DNA from: Algoriphagus lutimaris
Lineage (GTDB): Bacteria > Bacteroidota > Bacteroidia > Cytophagales > Cyclobacteriaceae
Length of the DNA: 64,000 nucleotides
Assembly: GCF_017051705.1 (NCBI RefSeq)
Contig: NZ_JAFIDJ010000001.1
Coordinates: 806,001-870,000 of the forward strand
Direction of reading: 5' to 3'
Under the pieces are notes generated by a model. It searched no databases and was not told the origin of the DNA. It was given only the letters and a program-made list of their open reading frames with translations. The translations under genes were made by a program, and so were the position numbers. This document shows, piece by piece, positions 9,602 through 17,364 of this stretch (positions within the stretch are counted from its first letter, which is position 1; every line of letters begins with the position of its first letter).

Positions 9602-11973
9602 CAATCTTCTATAAGCGTGTTGTTAAATAATTTTAGAATGCGTTTGTATTCATCGGTCCATGAACTTGGCTCTACAAAGCCATGATCCTCTACAGGGTAA
9701 ATAGCCATTTCCCAATTATCCTTTCCCAATTCAATTAATCGCTGAGAAAGTCTGACTACATCTTGGAAATGAACATTCACATCTACCATGCCATGAGCCA
9801 TCAAAAGATTTCCTTTTAAACCTTCAGCGAAATAAATAGGACCAGATCTCCTATAAGCAATTGGATCTTGTTCAGGCGTATTTAGAATATTCGATGTATA
9901 ACCATGATTGTAATGTGCCCAATCTGTTACTGATCGTAACGCAGCTCCTGATTTGAAAACATTAGGTGCATTGAATAGTGCCATAAGGGTGATAAAACCT
10001 CCATAACTCCCCCCATATATACCGATTCTATCCGCATCTACTCCATGGGAAGCTACCAGATATTTTGCTCCATCCACCTGATCAGATAAATCTTTACCTC
10101 CCATATGTCTATAAATACCAGTTCTCCAATCTCTACCATACCCAGCACTAGCTCTGTAATCAATATCAAGCACGGTATATCCTAGGTCAGTCAATAAATT
10201 ATGGAACATGTATTCTCTGAAATAGCTACTCCACCATTTATGTACATTTTGAAGATAACCGGCTCCATGGACGAAAATTACAGCTGCCCCATTCTTTTTA
10301 GCAGGGTCAGGAGTATATAATCTTGCAGGAACTTGTGCACCATCTTCTGCAGTAAATCTGATAATTTCAGGATCTCTCCAATTGTAGGCTTTAAATTCAT
10401 CTGATTGCCCAGAAGTCAATTGGGTTGGATTTGCTCCTACTTTATTGTCTTGAATATATAATTCAGTAGGCTTATTACTATACGAATAAAGAATTGCCAA
10501 TTTCTTCTCATCCGGAGAAAGAGTCACCTCATTATTTCCTGTCATGGAAGTCAGCTTTTCCATTTTTCCACCCATTAAAGGCATTCTATAAAAATGTCTT
10601 TCTCCGGGATCCACTTCAGAAGTGGTGAGATACCAAGATTTTTTATCCTTTGAAATGAATGGATTAAATACCTCATAAGCTCCGGAAGTTAATGCTGTTT
10701 TTTCTCCTGATTCTACATCCAGTAGATACAAGTGAGAATATCCAGATTCTTCCGACTGGAAATAGATGTGTTGATTATCTGGAAGCCATCCTAATGTTCC
10801 GCCAGAAAAAGACCAACCAATACCTGGACCTGCAATCCATGCCTCATCCCTCTGTCTATCTAACGTTTTTAATTCTCCTGTGGTAAGGTCTATTGAGGAA
10901 ATCCATCGATCCTTATTGTCTGAAGACCGGATGTTGATTACAGCTTTTGATCCGTCATGCGAAAAATAAGGCTGAGAAAGGATCACAGTTCTTTCCTTTT
11001 CTTCCCATGTTTTCTCAGGGTAATCCTTTACATAATCCGGCAAATCCTTGATCCCAGGAAGGTTGGATGTTCCTATAAAATAAACTGTATCTCTTGTTAA
11101 ATCATAAATACCAATTTCAACAGTGGTAGGAGTGGTGCCTACCTTGGATCGTGCATTCAAATCAGTGGTATAACCTGATGCATCTACATAATCCGGAACG
11201 ATGGTGTTTTTTCCTGATCCTCTGTCATAGTAAGAAAATGTAGCATATTTGCCATCAGGAGAGAGGGTTAAATTAACAGGGTTTTTCCCCTCGGTATAAT
11301 AGGTAAACTCCTTAGAATCACCTTCAGAAATTGATTCGCGATAAGCTCTACTTTCTTTTTGCTTTTCTTTTCTTTCATTCACCACCTGCAATAATGTTAG
11401 GTTATCTTCTTCAAGAAAACCCAGTTCTTCGTCCTTTGTGCCATTCTTTTTAGCAGTAGGTTTTGATCCTGAACTAATGTTTGTCACTTTTTCAACTTTT
11501 CCAGTGGTCTGATTTAAAACAAAAATATTTCCCTCAGAATTGAATGCGATTAAATTCTCATCAGCCAAATAAGTTGGGTTAGAAATATTTTGGAACCATT
11601 CAAGAACAGTAGTTTTCTCTCCTTTTTTCAGATCTTCAACAATGATCTTATTTTCCTCTAGGTAAAGTCTTTTTGATTGGTCTTGATTCAGTGATGAAAA
11701 TCTCCTTTGTAGAGACTTCTCTTCTTCCCAATGAACTTTTGAGATGACAGAAGGTGAGGATAAATTGATTTTATAAAGTGAATCTGCAGGATCATTTTCA
11801 GCATTATACTTGAAGTAAATTTGCTGACTGGAATCGTCCCACCTAACAGAAGAAGGGAAGGTCCCCATCCATTTTGGATCCCTCATAATGTACTCCACAG
11901 ATAAATTGCTCTGGGCATGAAGTTCTAAAATGGCAATAAATAGCAATGGCAGAAAAAAGAGTTTTCGCTGCAT
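9601..11973 (-). CDS. S9-family (DPP-IV/prolyl-oligopeptidase type) serine peptidase
   Basis: Signal peptide MQRKLFFLPLLFIAILELHA|Q, then a beta-propeller of PD40/DPP-IV type (about 30-540) and a C-terminal alpha/beta hydrolase. The nucleophile is Ser656 in G-I-Y-G-G-S-Y-G-G-F. Asp lies in H-G-M-V-D-V-N-V-H-F, and His in P-V-E-D-H-G-F. The 790-residue length suits a periplasmic dipeptidyl- or oligopeptidase. Its stop overlaps the start of ggt, so the two peptide-degrading enzymes are probably made together. Confidence 0.92.
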   Translation of the reverse strand: MQRKLFFLPLLFIAILELHAQSNLSVEYIMRDPKWMGTFPSSVRWDDSSQQIYFKYNAENDPADSLYKINLSSPSVISKVHWEEEKSLQRRFSSLNQDQSKRLYLEENKIIVEDLKKGEKTTVLEWFQNISNPTYLADENLIAFNSEGNIFVLNQTTGKVEKVTNISSGSKPTAKKNGTKDEELGFLEEDNLTLLQVVNERKEKQKESRAYRESISEGDSKEFTYYTEGKNPVNLTLSPDGKYATFSYYDRGSGKNTIVPDYVDASGYTTDLNARSKVGTTPTTVEIGIYDLTRDTVYFIGTSNLPGIKDLPDYVKDYPEKTWEEKERTVILSQPYFSHDGSKAVINIRSSDNKDRWISSIDLTTGELKTLDRQRDEAWIAGPGIGWSFSGGTLGWLPDNQHIYFQSEESGYSHLYLLDVESGEKTALTSGAYEVFNPFISKDKKSWYLTTSEVDPGERHFYRMPLMGGKMEKLTSMTGNNEVTLSPDEKKLAILYSYSNKPTELYIQDNKVGANPTQLTSGQSDEFKAYNWRDPEIIRFTAEDGAQVPARLYTPDPAKKNGAAVIFVHGAGYLQNVHKWWSSYFREYMFHNLLTDLGYTVLDIDYRASAGYGRDWRTGIYRHMGGKDLSDQVDGAKYLVASHGVDADRIGIYGGSYGGFITLMALFNAPNVFKSGAALRSVTDWAHYNHGYTSNILNTPEQDPIAYRRSGPIYFAEGLKGNLLMAHGMVDVNVHFQDVVRLSQRLIELGKDNWEMAIYPVEDHGFVEPSSWTDEYKRILKLFNNTLIED

Positions 11974-12001
11974 AGTTAATAATCAGTTAGTTTAATGAGT
12001 T

Positions 12002-12337
12002 TTACTTTATCGTCTCAAGGAACTCATTTAGTTCCTCGATAATCACGTCTAAATGTTTCTGGAGGGAATTGTTGATTTCAGAAGAATCTTCAAGATTAGC
12101 GTCGATTTCTTCCAGCAACTTACGGGTTTTTAAAGCACCTATGTAACTCATGGTTGGTTTGGCTTTATGACACCGTCTTTTGATCGTATCAAAATCCTTA
12201 ATCTTGTAAAATTCATTGAGCTCTTTCAAATCTTTGATATTGGTATCAAGGATTATTTGGATCATCTCCTTAGTCATATCCGGATCATCATCACCAAAAT
12301 ACTGATAAATAGATTGCTCACTAATAATTTGATACAT
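12002..12337 (-). CDS. Stand-alone histidine phosphotransfer (Hpt) protein
   Basis: The 111-residue, all-helical product has the Hpt signature around His57: R-R-C-H-K-A-K-P-T-M-S-Y-I-G-A, matching the family pattern HxxK(P/G)...GA. It would shuttle phosphate between a hybrid histidine kinase and a response regulator in the cytoplasm. No kinase is adjacent. The only regulator with a free receiver domain in the window is at 51642-51998. The S9 peptidase gene begins 28 bp downstream on the same strand and could be cotranscribed. Confidence 0.85.
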   Translation of the reverse strand: MYQIISEQSIYQYFGDDDPDMTKEMIQIILDTNIKDLKELNEFYKIKDFDTIKRRCHKAKPTMSYIGALKTRKLLEEIDANLEDSSEINNSLQKHLDVIIEELNEFLETIK

Positions 12338-12577
12338 GGTCGGACTGAAAAGAGTATGGAATGAAAAAAAACTGTGTTTGGTAGACTAACATTAAAATTA
12401 AAAACAATTTTCAAATTGTATAATCAAGGAGCAAATGATTTGAAGAAAATATGTAATTTTTTTATGTCTATTATCTTATTCCTTGATGACCCAATAACAA
12501 GAGATCTAAATTATTTGATGGGTTCTTAAACAACCTTTCCTAATTTTGGATTCTAATAAGGACAGATTATTCAGATT
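12338..12577. other. 240-bp divergent intergenic region
   Basis: AT-rich region separating the Hpt gene (minus) from the small-membrane-protein operon (plus). It contains a 16-bp inverted repeat ACAATTT-TC-AAATTGT (12404-12419) about 70 bp upstream of the Hpt start, and the plus-strand -7 element described separately. No further coding signal is seen. Confidence 0.5.
12541..12548 (+). promoter_or_regulatory. Bacteroidota -7 element for the 12578-13840 operon
   Basis: TAATTTTG fits TAnnTTTG and would place the transcript start near 12555, about 23 bp before the ATG at 12578. A TTTG lies at 12514-12517, but the 23-bp spacing is longer than the usual 19-21. Confidence 0.55.
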
Positions 12578-12733
12578 ATGCAGCGTAACAAAAAAATCTT
12601 TCTGATTTTGTTTTTGATCTTTATGTTAATCATGGCTTGGATCGGTTATGATATATCTACAAGAACTACCTTCCCTGGTTCTAAAGGGAATTTGAAAGAA
12701 AGGATAAGTTCAGGAGAGGAAACTAAAAAGTAA
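12578..12733 (+). CDS. 51-residue single-pass membrane protein, unknown function
   Basis: Short frame: MQRNKKIFLILFLIFMLIMA starts the product and forms one transmembrane helix (about residues 7-24). A C-terminal tail contains R-T-T-F-P-G-S-K-G-N-L-K-E-R and ends E-E-T-K-K. The stop TAA overlaps the ATG of the DUF2452 gene by one base (TAATG), strong evidence that it is translated and coupled. It has its own plausible promoter upstream. The basic N-terminus followed by the hydrophobic helix suggests an N-in topology with the tail outside, or a retained signal anchor. I do not know a function for it. Confidence 0.75.
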   Translation: MQRNKKIFLILFLIFMLIMAWIGYDISTRTTFPGSKGNLKERISSGEETKK

Positions 12734-13203
12734 TGACTAAGAAAAAAATAGACATCACTAAATTGGATTTGAGTGAGATGAAGGAAAAAACTGCAGAAAA
12801 CCCTGGTAGTTTACCTTATCCACATCATACGGGAAGTGCGATTATCCGTCCAGAAGATCAAGGAAAAATAAATGGGAGAGCTATTGCTGCAATGCAAAGC
12901 CAAACGGATATGCAGATGTCTCAGATCTATAGACAAATGCAGTTACTGGCTGATCAAGCAAAAGCAATTCAAGCTAGAGTGGAATATTCCGAAAGAATAT
13001 ACAATGCTCAGACTTCTTTTGAACCTTTGATCAATCACCATTATTATTTGTACCAAAAAGATAATGGGAATGATTTTTTAAGCATGATTGCTCCAGAAGA
13101 GTGGGGTAGAAAAAAAAGCTTTGCTCATTTTTTGGCGGAAGTAAAATTGTTAGCAGATCACACTTGGGAGATCGTAAAGGAAAATAATCAAGACAATGGA
13201 TAA
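12733..13203 (+). CDS. DUF2452-family protein
   Basis: A 156-residue cytoplasmic protein with the features I associate with DUF2452: an early N-P-G-S-L-P-Y-P-H-H-T-G-S-A block (about 23-36), a long helical middle rich in Gln/Met (Q-S-Q-T-D-M-Q-M-S-Q-I-Y-R-Q-M-Q-L-L-A-D-Q-A), then Y-Y-L-Y-Q-K and S-M-I-A-P-E-E-W-G. The function is unknown. It is tightly packed between the small membrane protein (1-bp overlap) and the next gene (8-bp overlap), so the three products are likely made together. Confidence 0.8.
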   Translation: MTKKKIDITKLDLSEMKEKTAENPGSLPYPHHTGSAIIRPEDQGKINGRAIAAMQSQTDMQMSQIYRQMQLLADQAKAIQARVEYSERIYNAQTSFEPLINHHYYLYQKDNGNDFLSMIAPEEWGRKKSFAHFLAEVKLLADHTWEIVKENNQDNG

Positions 13204-13840
13204 CCTGATTACGCGCCAACTTCAAAGTATATTGAAAGAAGGTGAAGTTGAGTTTGAAAGGGATTTCGAATTGGAGGTCAACCCTAAATTTTTGGATCAA
13301 AAAGGAAAAGAATGGTTGGATGAAATCTATGAAGATCTAGGCGGGTTTGGAGAGGCTCCCTTGTTGAAGAAGTTGAAGTTTGATTTTAAAATCAATCGGA
13401 ATCTTATCTTATATGACGATGAATTACACTTTAATAGATATAGGTTAATTTCTTATAGATCAGATTTTTATAAAGAGTTTAATTTGCCTTTCTTTGAGGC
13501 CCAAAAAAGGTTGTGTAGAGCGTACGAAAAGGATTGTTTAAAAGCGGGTTTGCAAGACAGAGTTTGGTCTGGTCCTCCAATTGCTAAGCATAGTTTTGGT
13601 TTAGCAAGCGAGCCTGGTGATTTCTACGGGAATGGCTCAAGTGGTTGGAAACTGTTGGCCTATAATGATGCCCAAACCGATATCCAAACAAGAATCCATG
13701 GATATAAATTGATCCGGATTACACCTTACGAGACCTTGATGACAGGGGGATCATTAAAAAGACTGGATCATTTATTGATGAACCCAAAAGAGGAGCAGCG
13801 TACGATCCTCCTCAATTGGTTCATGAGAAAATTTGAATAA
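13196..13840 (+). CDS. Conserved hypothetical protein (214 aa)
   Basis: The ATG lies 8 bp inside the end of the DUF2452 gene. The soluble product has no signal or membrane segment. It is rich in aromatic and charged residues and contains C-R-A-Y-E-K-D-C and the Gly-rich turn E-P-G-D-F-Y-G-N-G-S-S-G-W-K. I do not recognise the fold. The overlap with its neighbour is the only functional clue. It ends 2 bp before the convergent kinase gene. Confidence 0.7.
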   Translation: MDNLITRQLQSILKEGEVEFERDFELEVNPKFLDQKGKEWLDEIYEDLGGFGEAPLLKKLKFDFKINRNLILYDDELHFNRYRLISYRSDFYKEFNLPFFEAQKRLCRAYEKDCLKAGLQDRVWSGPPIAKHSFGLASEPGDFYGNGSSGWKLLAYNDAQTDIQTRIHGYKLIRITPYETLMTGGSLKRLDHLLMNPKEEQRTILLNWFMRKFE

Positions 13841-13842
13841 TC

Positions 13843-14460
13843 CTAACTGAATAATCCAAAAATCTCCCGGTCAATTTTTTCTACTACAAAAGCAAAGTCT
13901 TCGGGATTAGAGACAAAATCCAAATGATTTACATCAATAATCAAGAGTTTTCCTTCTTGGTAATTTTTGATCCATTCCTCATAGTGTCGATTGAGGTTTT
14001 TTAAGTAGTCAATAGACATGGTCGTTTCATAGTCCCGTCCTCTTTTCTCTATTTGATCTACCAGTTTCGGAATATCTGCTCTTAGGTAAATCAATAGGTC
14101 CGGAGCTTTGACATGCGTAATCATGCTGTTAAAAAGACTTTGATAGTTTTCATAGTCTCTACTTGTCATTAACCCACTTGTATGTAAGTTGGCCGCAAAT
14201 ATATAGGCATCCTCGTAAATGGTTCTATCTTGGATAAAATTGGATTTTTGCTCCTGAATTTTTGAGATCTGATTAAATCTTGAATTCAGAAAATAAACCT
14301 GAAGATGAAAAGCCCATCTTTTCATATCCTCATAAAAATCTGGAAGGTATGGGTTGTTGTCTACGGCCTCAAACTCCGCTTTCCATCCATAGTGTTTGGC
14401 TAGTTTTTCGGTCAATGTGGTCTTTCCACTCCCAATATTTCCAGAAACAGCAATATGCAT
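13843..14460 (-). CDS. Deoxynucleoside kinase (dNK/dGK family)
   Basis: Phosphorylates deoxynucleosides for dNTP salvage. The P-loop G-N-I-G-S-G-K-T-T is at residues 7-15. The Q-D-R-T-I-Y-E-D-A-Y-I-F-A block (about 80) corresponds to the DRS/ERS substrate motif. R-G-R-D-Y-E is a lid-like segment, and the length (205) is normal. The substrate base cannot be read from sequence. It is 14 bp downstream of the 3-hydroxyacyl-CoA dehydrogenase gene on the same strand, probably only by cotranscription. Confidence 0.9.
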   Translation of the reverse strand: MHIAVSGNIGSGKTTLTEKLAKHYGWKAEFEAVDNNPYLPDFYEDMKRWAFHLQVYFLNSRFNQISKIQEQKSNFIQDRTIYEDAYIFAANLHTSGLMTSRDYENYQSLFNSMITHVKAPDLLIYLRADIPKLVDQIEKRGRDYETTMSIDYLKNLNRHYEEWIKNYQEGKLLIIDVNHLDFVSNPEDFAFVVEKIDREIFGLFS

Positions 14461-14474
14461 AGTCCGTATGAACG

Positions 14475-15365
14475 TTAGTTGGAAAATCTTGGAGAGACCA
14501 CTAAGTCTTTACTTCCTTTGGTATACGTATAAAATCCTTCTCCTGACTTTACGCCTTTAAAACCAGCTTCTACCATATTTACAAGCAAAGGGCAAGGAGC
14601 GTATTTTGGATTGCCAAATCCATCATGTAATACTTTTAAGATGGAAAGACAAACATCTAGCCCTATAAAATCTGCCAATTGCAATGGTCCCATGGGGTGG
14701 GCCATTCCAAGTTTCATCACCGTGTCAATTTCATATACACCTGCTACTCCTTCATATAAAGAATAGATAGCTTCATTGATCATAGGCATTAAAATCCTAT
14801 TGGCCACAAAGCCTGGATAATCATTTACTTCTACTGGAACTTTGGAAAGCTTAACTGAAAGTTCCATGATTTGCTTGGTAGTCTCTTCTGAAGTGGCATA
14901 TCCTCGAATTACTTCCACCAACTTCATTACTGGAACAGGATTCATGAAGTGCATTCCTATTACTTGTGCAGGCCTTTTAGTGACAGCTGCAATTTTGGTA
15001 ATGGAAATGGAAGAAGTATTGGTAGCAAGGATGGCATTTTTTGGACTTGCTTGATCTATCTGACGGAATAAATCTAATTTAATAGCTAGGTTTTCAGTAG
15101 CTGCTTCAATTACCAACTCTGCCTCTTGAACTCCTTCCTTTAAATCAGTGTAGGTAGAAATGTTGGATAAAGCTTTTGCTTTTTGATCTTCAGTGATTAC
15201 TTCTTTTGCAACTTGTCTATCCAAATTTTTGGTGATGGTAGTCAAGGCTTTATCTAAAAATTCCTGTTTAAGATCAATGAGGGAAACTTGGTATCCATAT
15301 TGTGCAAAAACATGGGCAATACCATTTCCCATAGTACCTGAACCGATCACTGAAATATTCTTCAT
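14475..15365 (-). CDS. 3-hydroxyacyl-CoA (3-hydroxybutyryl-CoA) dehydrogenase
   Basis: NAD-dependent oxidation of 3-hydroxyacyl-CoA. The dinucleotide-binding loop G-S-G-T-M-G-N-G-I-A is at residues 7-16. The catalytic region includes G-M-H-F-M-N-P-V-P-V-M-K-L-V-E-V (His of the His-Glu pair), N-D-Y-P-G-F-V-A-N-R-I and G-M-A-H-P-M-G-P-L-Q-L-A-D. At 296 residues it is the stand-alone Hbd/PaaH type, without an enoyl-CoA hydratase domain. It could work with the ETF at 331-2072 in fatty-acid oxidation. A good sigma-A promoter lies upstream. Confidence 0.93.
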   Translation of the reverse strand: MKNISVIGSGTMGNGIAHVFAQYGYQVSLIDLKQEFLDKALTTITKNLDRQVAKEVITEDQKAKALSNISTYTDLKEGVQEAELVIEAATENLAIKLDLFRQIDQASPKNAILATNTSSISITKIAAVTKRPAQVIGMHFMNPVPVMKLVEVIRGYATSEETTKQIMELSVKLSKVPVEVNDYPGFVANRILMPMINEAIYSLYEGVAGVYEIDTVMKLGMAHPMGPLQLADFIGLDVCLSILKVLHDGFGNPKYAPCPLLVNMVEAGFKGVKSGEGFYTYTKGSKDLVVSPRFSN

Positions 15366-15427
15366 GAATTTTAAATTTTAGGGTGTTATATGTTGGGTTA
15401 TATTTTTTGTCCGTAGTTGTATTTCAT

Positions 15428-15458
15428 CAAAACTACTTCGATCACTTTCTAATTCCAA
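15428..15458 (-). promoter_or_regulatory. Sigma-A promoter of the hydroxyacyl-CoA dehydrogenase gene
   Basis: On the minus strand: TTG (complement of 15456-15458), 20-bp spacer, TAGTTTTG (15428-15435). This matches the Bacteroidota pattern and gives a 5' leader of about 57 nt before the start codon at 15365. Confidence 0.7.
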
Positions 15459-15525
15459 TTTTTTAATTCTACTAATCCGACTTTGAATGTCAGAAATTCT
15501 TCCATTCCTAAATAGGATTAATGTC

Positions 15526-15533
15526 TACCTTTG
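15526..15533 (+). promoter_or_regulatory. -7 element only 4 nt before a start codon (leaderless promoter)
   Basis: TACCTTTG matches TAnnTTTG exactly and is followed by TGGT and then ATG at 15538. Bacteroidota transcription typically starts a few nucleotides after this element, so the mRNA would begin at or next to the A of ATG. No clear TTTG sits at the usual -33 position. Confidence 0.6.
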
Positions 15534-15537
15534 TGGT

Positions 15538-16374
15538 ATGAAAGAACTTGGTTTGATTAGCACACTCCCTATTAATCGATTTACAGATTTTGGAGCCTAT
15601 CTGGCACTTAGCTCAGGTGAAGAAGTTTTATTGCCTAAAGGATATCTTTTAGGAGACGAAAAAGAGGGAGAGGAGATTGCAGTCTTTGTGTATACGGATA
15701 GTGAGGATAGACCTGTTGCTGTGACTGAAAGTCCTAAAGCATTATTGGATGAATTTGCTGTCTTGGAGGCCAAGGAAATTGCTCCATTTGGTGTATTTAT
15801 GGATTGGGGCTTGCCAAAAGATTTATTGGTTCCCAAAGCTGAGTTAGGGCAAAACATGGTGGTAGGAAAGAAATACTTGGTCAAAGTATGTGTTGATTTC
15901 CAAACCAACCGCTTGATAGGAGTGAATAAATACCGGGATTTTATTTCAGAAGCTCCTATGGATTATGTTCCAGGAACCGAAGTTTCAGGATTGGTTTTTG
16001 ATAAAACTGATCTGGGATACAAGGTGTTGATCGAAGATCAATATGAGGGATTGGTATTTTCGAATGAAGTTTTTCAACCACTTGAGATCGGAGATTTGAG
16101 GAAATTTTTTGTAAAGAAGAGGAGAGATGATGGAAAAGTGGACTTGCAGCTATTACCTCCAGGTAGAGTGAAATATGAAGAAGGTGCAGAAATGATTTTA
16201 GCGATGCTGGAAGAAAAAGGCTTTATGCCATTACATGATAAATCTACTCCAGAAGAAATTCAAAAGGAGTTAGGGATGAGTAAGAAACATTTCAAACAGT
16301 GTATTGGGCAATTATACAAAGCTGGAAAAATTCAAATTTTAGAAAATGGGATTTCAATTAATTCTTCTAATTAA
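15538..16374 (+). CDS. CvfB/YitL-like S1-domain RNA-binding protein
   Basis: Start chosen at ATG 15538 (MKELGLISTLPINRFTDFGA), which fits the family N-terminus. A start at 15487 would add 17 residues encoded across the -7 element. The 278-residue product shows repeated S1-like OB folds (D-F-G-A-Y-L..., A-P-F-G-V-F-M-D-W-G, V-L-I-E-D-Q-Y-E-G-L-V-F) and a C-terminal winged-helix domain (S-K-K-H-F-K-Q-C-I-G-Q-L-Y-K-A-G-K-I). CvfB in staphylococci binds RNA and affects virulence gene expression; the role here is inferred only as RNA binding. Confidence 0.85.
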   Translation: MKELGLISTLPINRFTDFGAYLALSSGEEVLLPKGYLLGDEKEGEEIAVFVYTDSEDRPVAVTESPKALLDEFAVLEAKEIAPFGVFMDWGLPKDLLVPKAELGQNMVVGKKYLVKVCVDFQTNRLIGVNKYRDFISEAPMDYVPGTEVSGLVFDKTDLGYKVLIEDQYEGLVFSNEVFQPLEIGDLRKFFVKKRRDDGKVDLQLLPPGRVKYEEGAEMILAMLEEKGFMPLHDKSTPEEIQKELGMSKKHFKQCIGQLYKAGKIQILENGISINSSN

Positions 16375-16726
16375 GTTTTAGAATATCGCTGGGAGTTCTA
16401 CACAAAATAGCTTTGTTTCTCAATACTGCTATCGGAGATTTAATAAGATGTGGATTCCTTACTAAAATATTTAACCAGCTTTCCTCGTCCCAATCATTGC
16501 CAGCTATTTTTGACTGATAATCTGGGTGAGCCTTGTTCAGCAAATCTTTCGCTCGAAGATTTAGTTTCATTAGCATGCTGTTCCACTGAGTAGTGGTTAT
16601 CCTTTCTTTAACCACATCTATTTGATTGATGAAATTTGCAATGGAATGTGCATAGGCCAATGTTTGCTTATCAATGACCTGCCCAGGACTGTGATAAAAG
16701 TAGAGTTCAGAAGGATGCATCTTCAT
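16367..16726 (-). CDS. ArsC/Spx-fold protein lacking the catalytic cysteine
   Basis: Start chosen at the ATG ending at 16726, giving 119 residues. The frame remains open further upstream, but that part looks non-coding and crosses a promoter. The C-terminal half (W-L-N-I-L-V-R-N-P-H-L-I-K-S-P-I-A-V-L-R) is the conserved ArsC-family block containing the cis-Pro loop and substrate Arg. The N-terminus L-Y-F-Y-H-S-P-G-Q-V-I-D-K-Q-T-L-A aligns with the usual Y-H-N-P-x-C-S-K-S-R but has Val where the redox Cys should be. It is therefore unlikely to be an arsenate reductase. The 3' end overlaps the convergent CvfB-like gene by 8 bp. Confidence 0.72.
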   Translation of the reverse strand: MKMHPSELYFYHSPGQVIDKQTLAYAHSIANFINQIDVVKERITTTQWNSMLMKLNLRAKDLLNKAHPDYQSKIAGNDWDEESWLNILVRNPHLIKSPIAVLRNKAILCRTPSDILKLN

Positions 16727-16777
16727 GGTGTATTGGGTTAAATGGGTATAGAATATACTGATAACCTGCGTTTTAAG

Positions 16778-16785
16778 CAAATATA
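16778..16785 (-). promoter_or_regulatory. -7 element of the ArsC-like gene
   Basis: The minus strand reads TATATTTG, giving a leader of about 45-50 nt before the ATG at 16726. No clear -33 TTG is seen. Confidence 0.5.
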
Positions 16786-16816
16786 TTATCGGGTTTTTAT
16801 TGTATATAAAATAAAA

Positions 16817-16824
16817 TAATTTTG
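16817..16824 (+). promoter_or_regulatory. -7 element 4 nt before a start codon (second leaderless promoter)
   Basis: TAATTTTG is followed by GGGT and then ATG at 16829. Spacing and junction sequence (TTTGGGGTATG) are almost identical to those at 15530-15540 (TTTGTGGTATG). Confidence 0.6.
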
Positions 16825-16828
16825 GGGT

Positions 16829-17317
16829 ATGAATCTCGAAAAATTTCAGCAAGAAAGTCAATCTGAGTTTCCTTCTAATACTAAATTGAAGGCGAAGTTA
16901 AGGAAAGTGAAACCTAAAGAATTAGACCAGCGTTTTTCTGAGCAACACGAATTAGCTTTTGAAGAGATTGATTGTCTGGATTGTGCGAATTGTTGTAAAA
17001 CTACTAGCCCTATTTTTATCCAAACTGACATCGATCGGCTCGCAAAGGTTTTTAGGATGAAAAGCAGTAATTTTATTGAGGAATACTTACACCGGGACGA
17101 GGAAGGAGATTTTGTATTGAATTCATCACCTTGTCCTTTTTTGAATGAGGATAATAAATGTTTAGTCTATGATGAGAGACCTAAAGCTTGCCGGGAATAT
17201 CCCCATACCAATAGAAAAAATATGCTTGGGATCTTAAACCTAAGTTTAAGAAATACACTAGTTTGCCCTGCAGTTTTCAAAATTTTCTCAGAGATTGGCA
17301 AAGAATATAGGAAGTAA
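16829..17317 (+). CDS. YkgJ-family cysteine-cluster protein
   Basis: A 162-residue cytoplasmic protein with the YkgJ (zinc/iron-chelating) cysteine pattern: C-L-D-C-A-N-C-C near residue 51, then C-P-F-L-N-E-D-N-K-C-L-V-Y and R-P-K-A-C-R-E-Y-P-H. A fifth-block Cys lies in L-V-C-P-A-V. The cysteines probably bind an Fe-S cluster or zinc; the biological role of the family is not settled. No start codon lies between 16829 and the first cysteine cluster, so this start is needed, and it supports the leaderless interpretation. Confidence 0.88.
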   Translation: MNLEKFQQESQSEFPSNTKLKAKLRKVKPKELDQRFSEQHELAFEEIDCLDCANCCKTTSPIFIQTDIDRLAKVFRMKSSNFIEEYLHRDEEGDFVLNSSPCPFLNEDNKCLVYDERPKACREYPHTNRKNMLGILNLSLRNTLVCPAVFKIFSEIGKEYRK

Positions 17318-17364
17318 TCCATTCTTTTTGCTTTTTTTTGAATAACAAACCTATAACAATAAAC

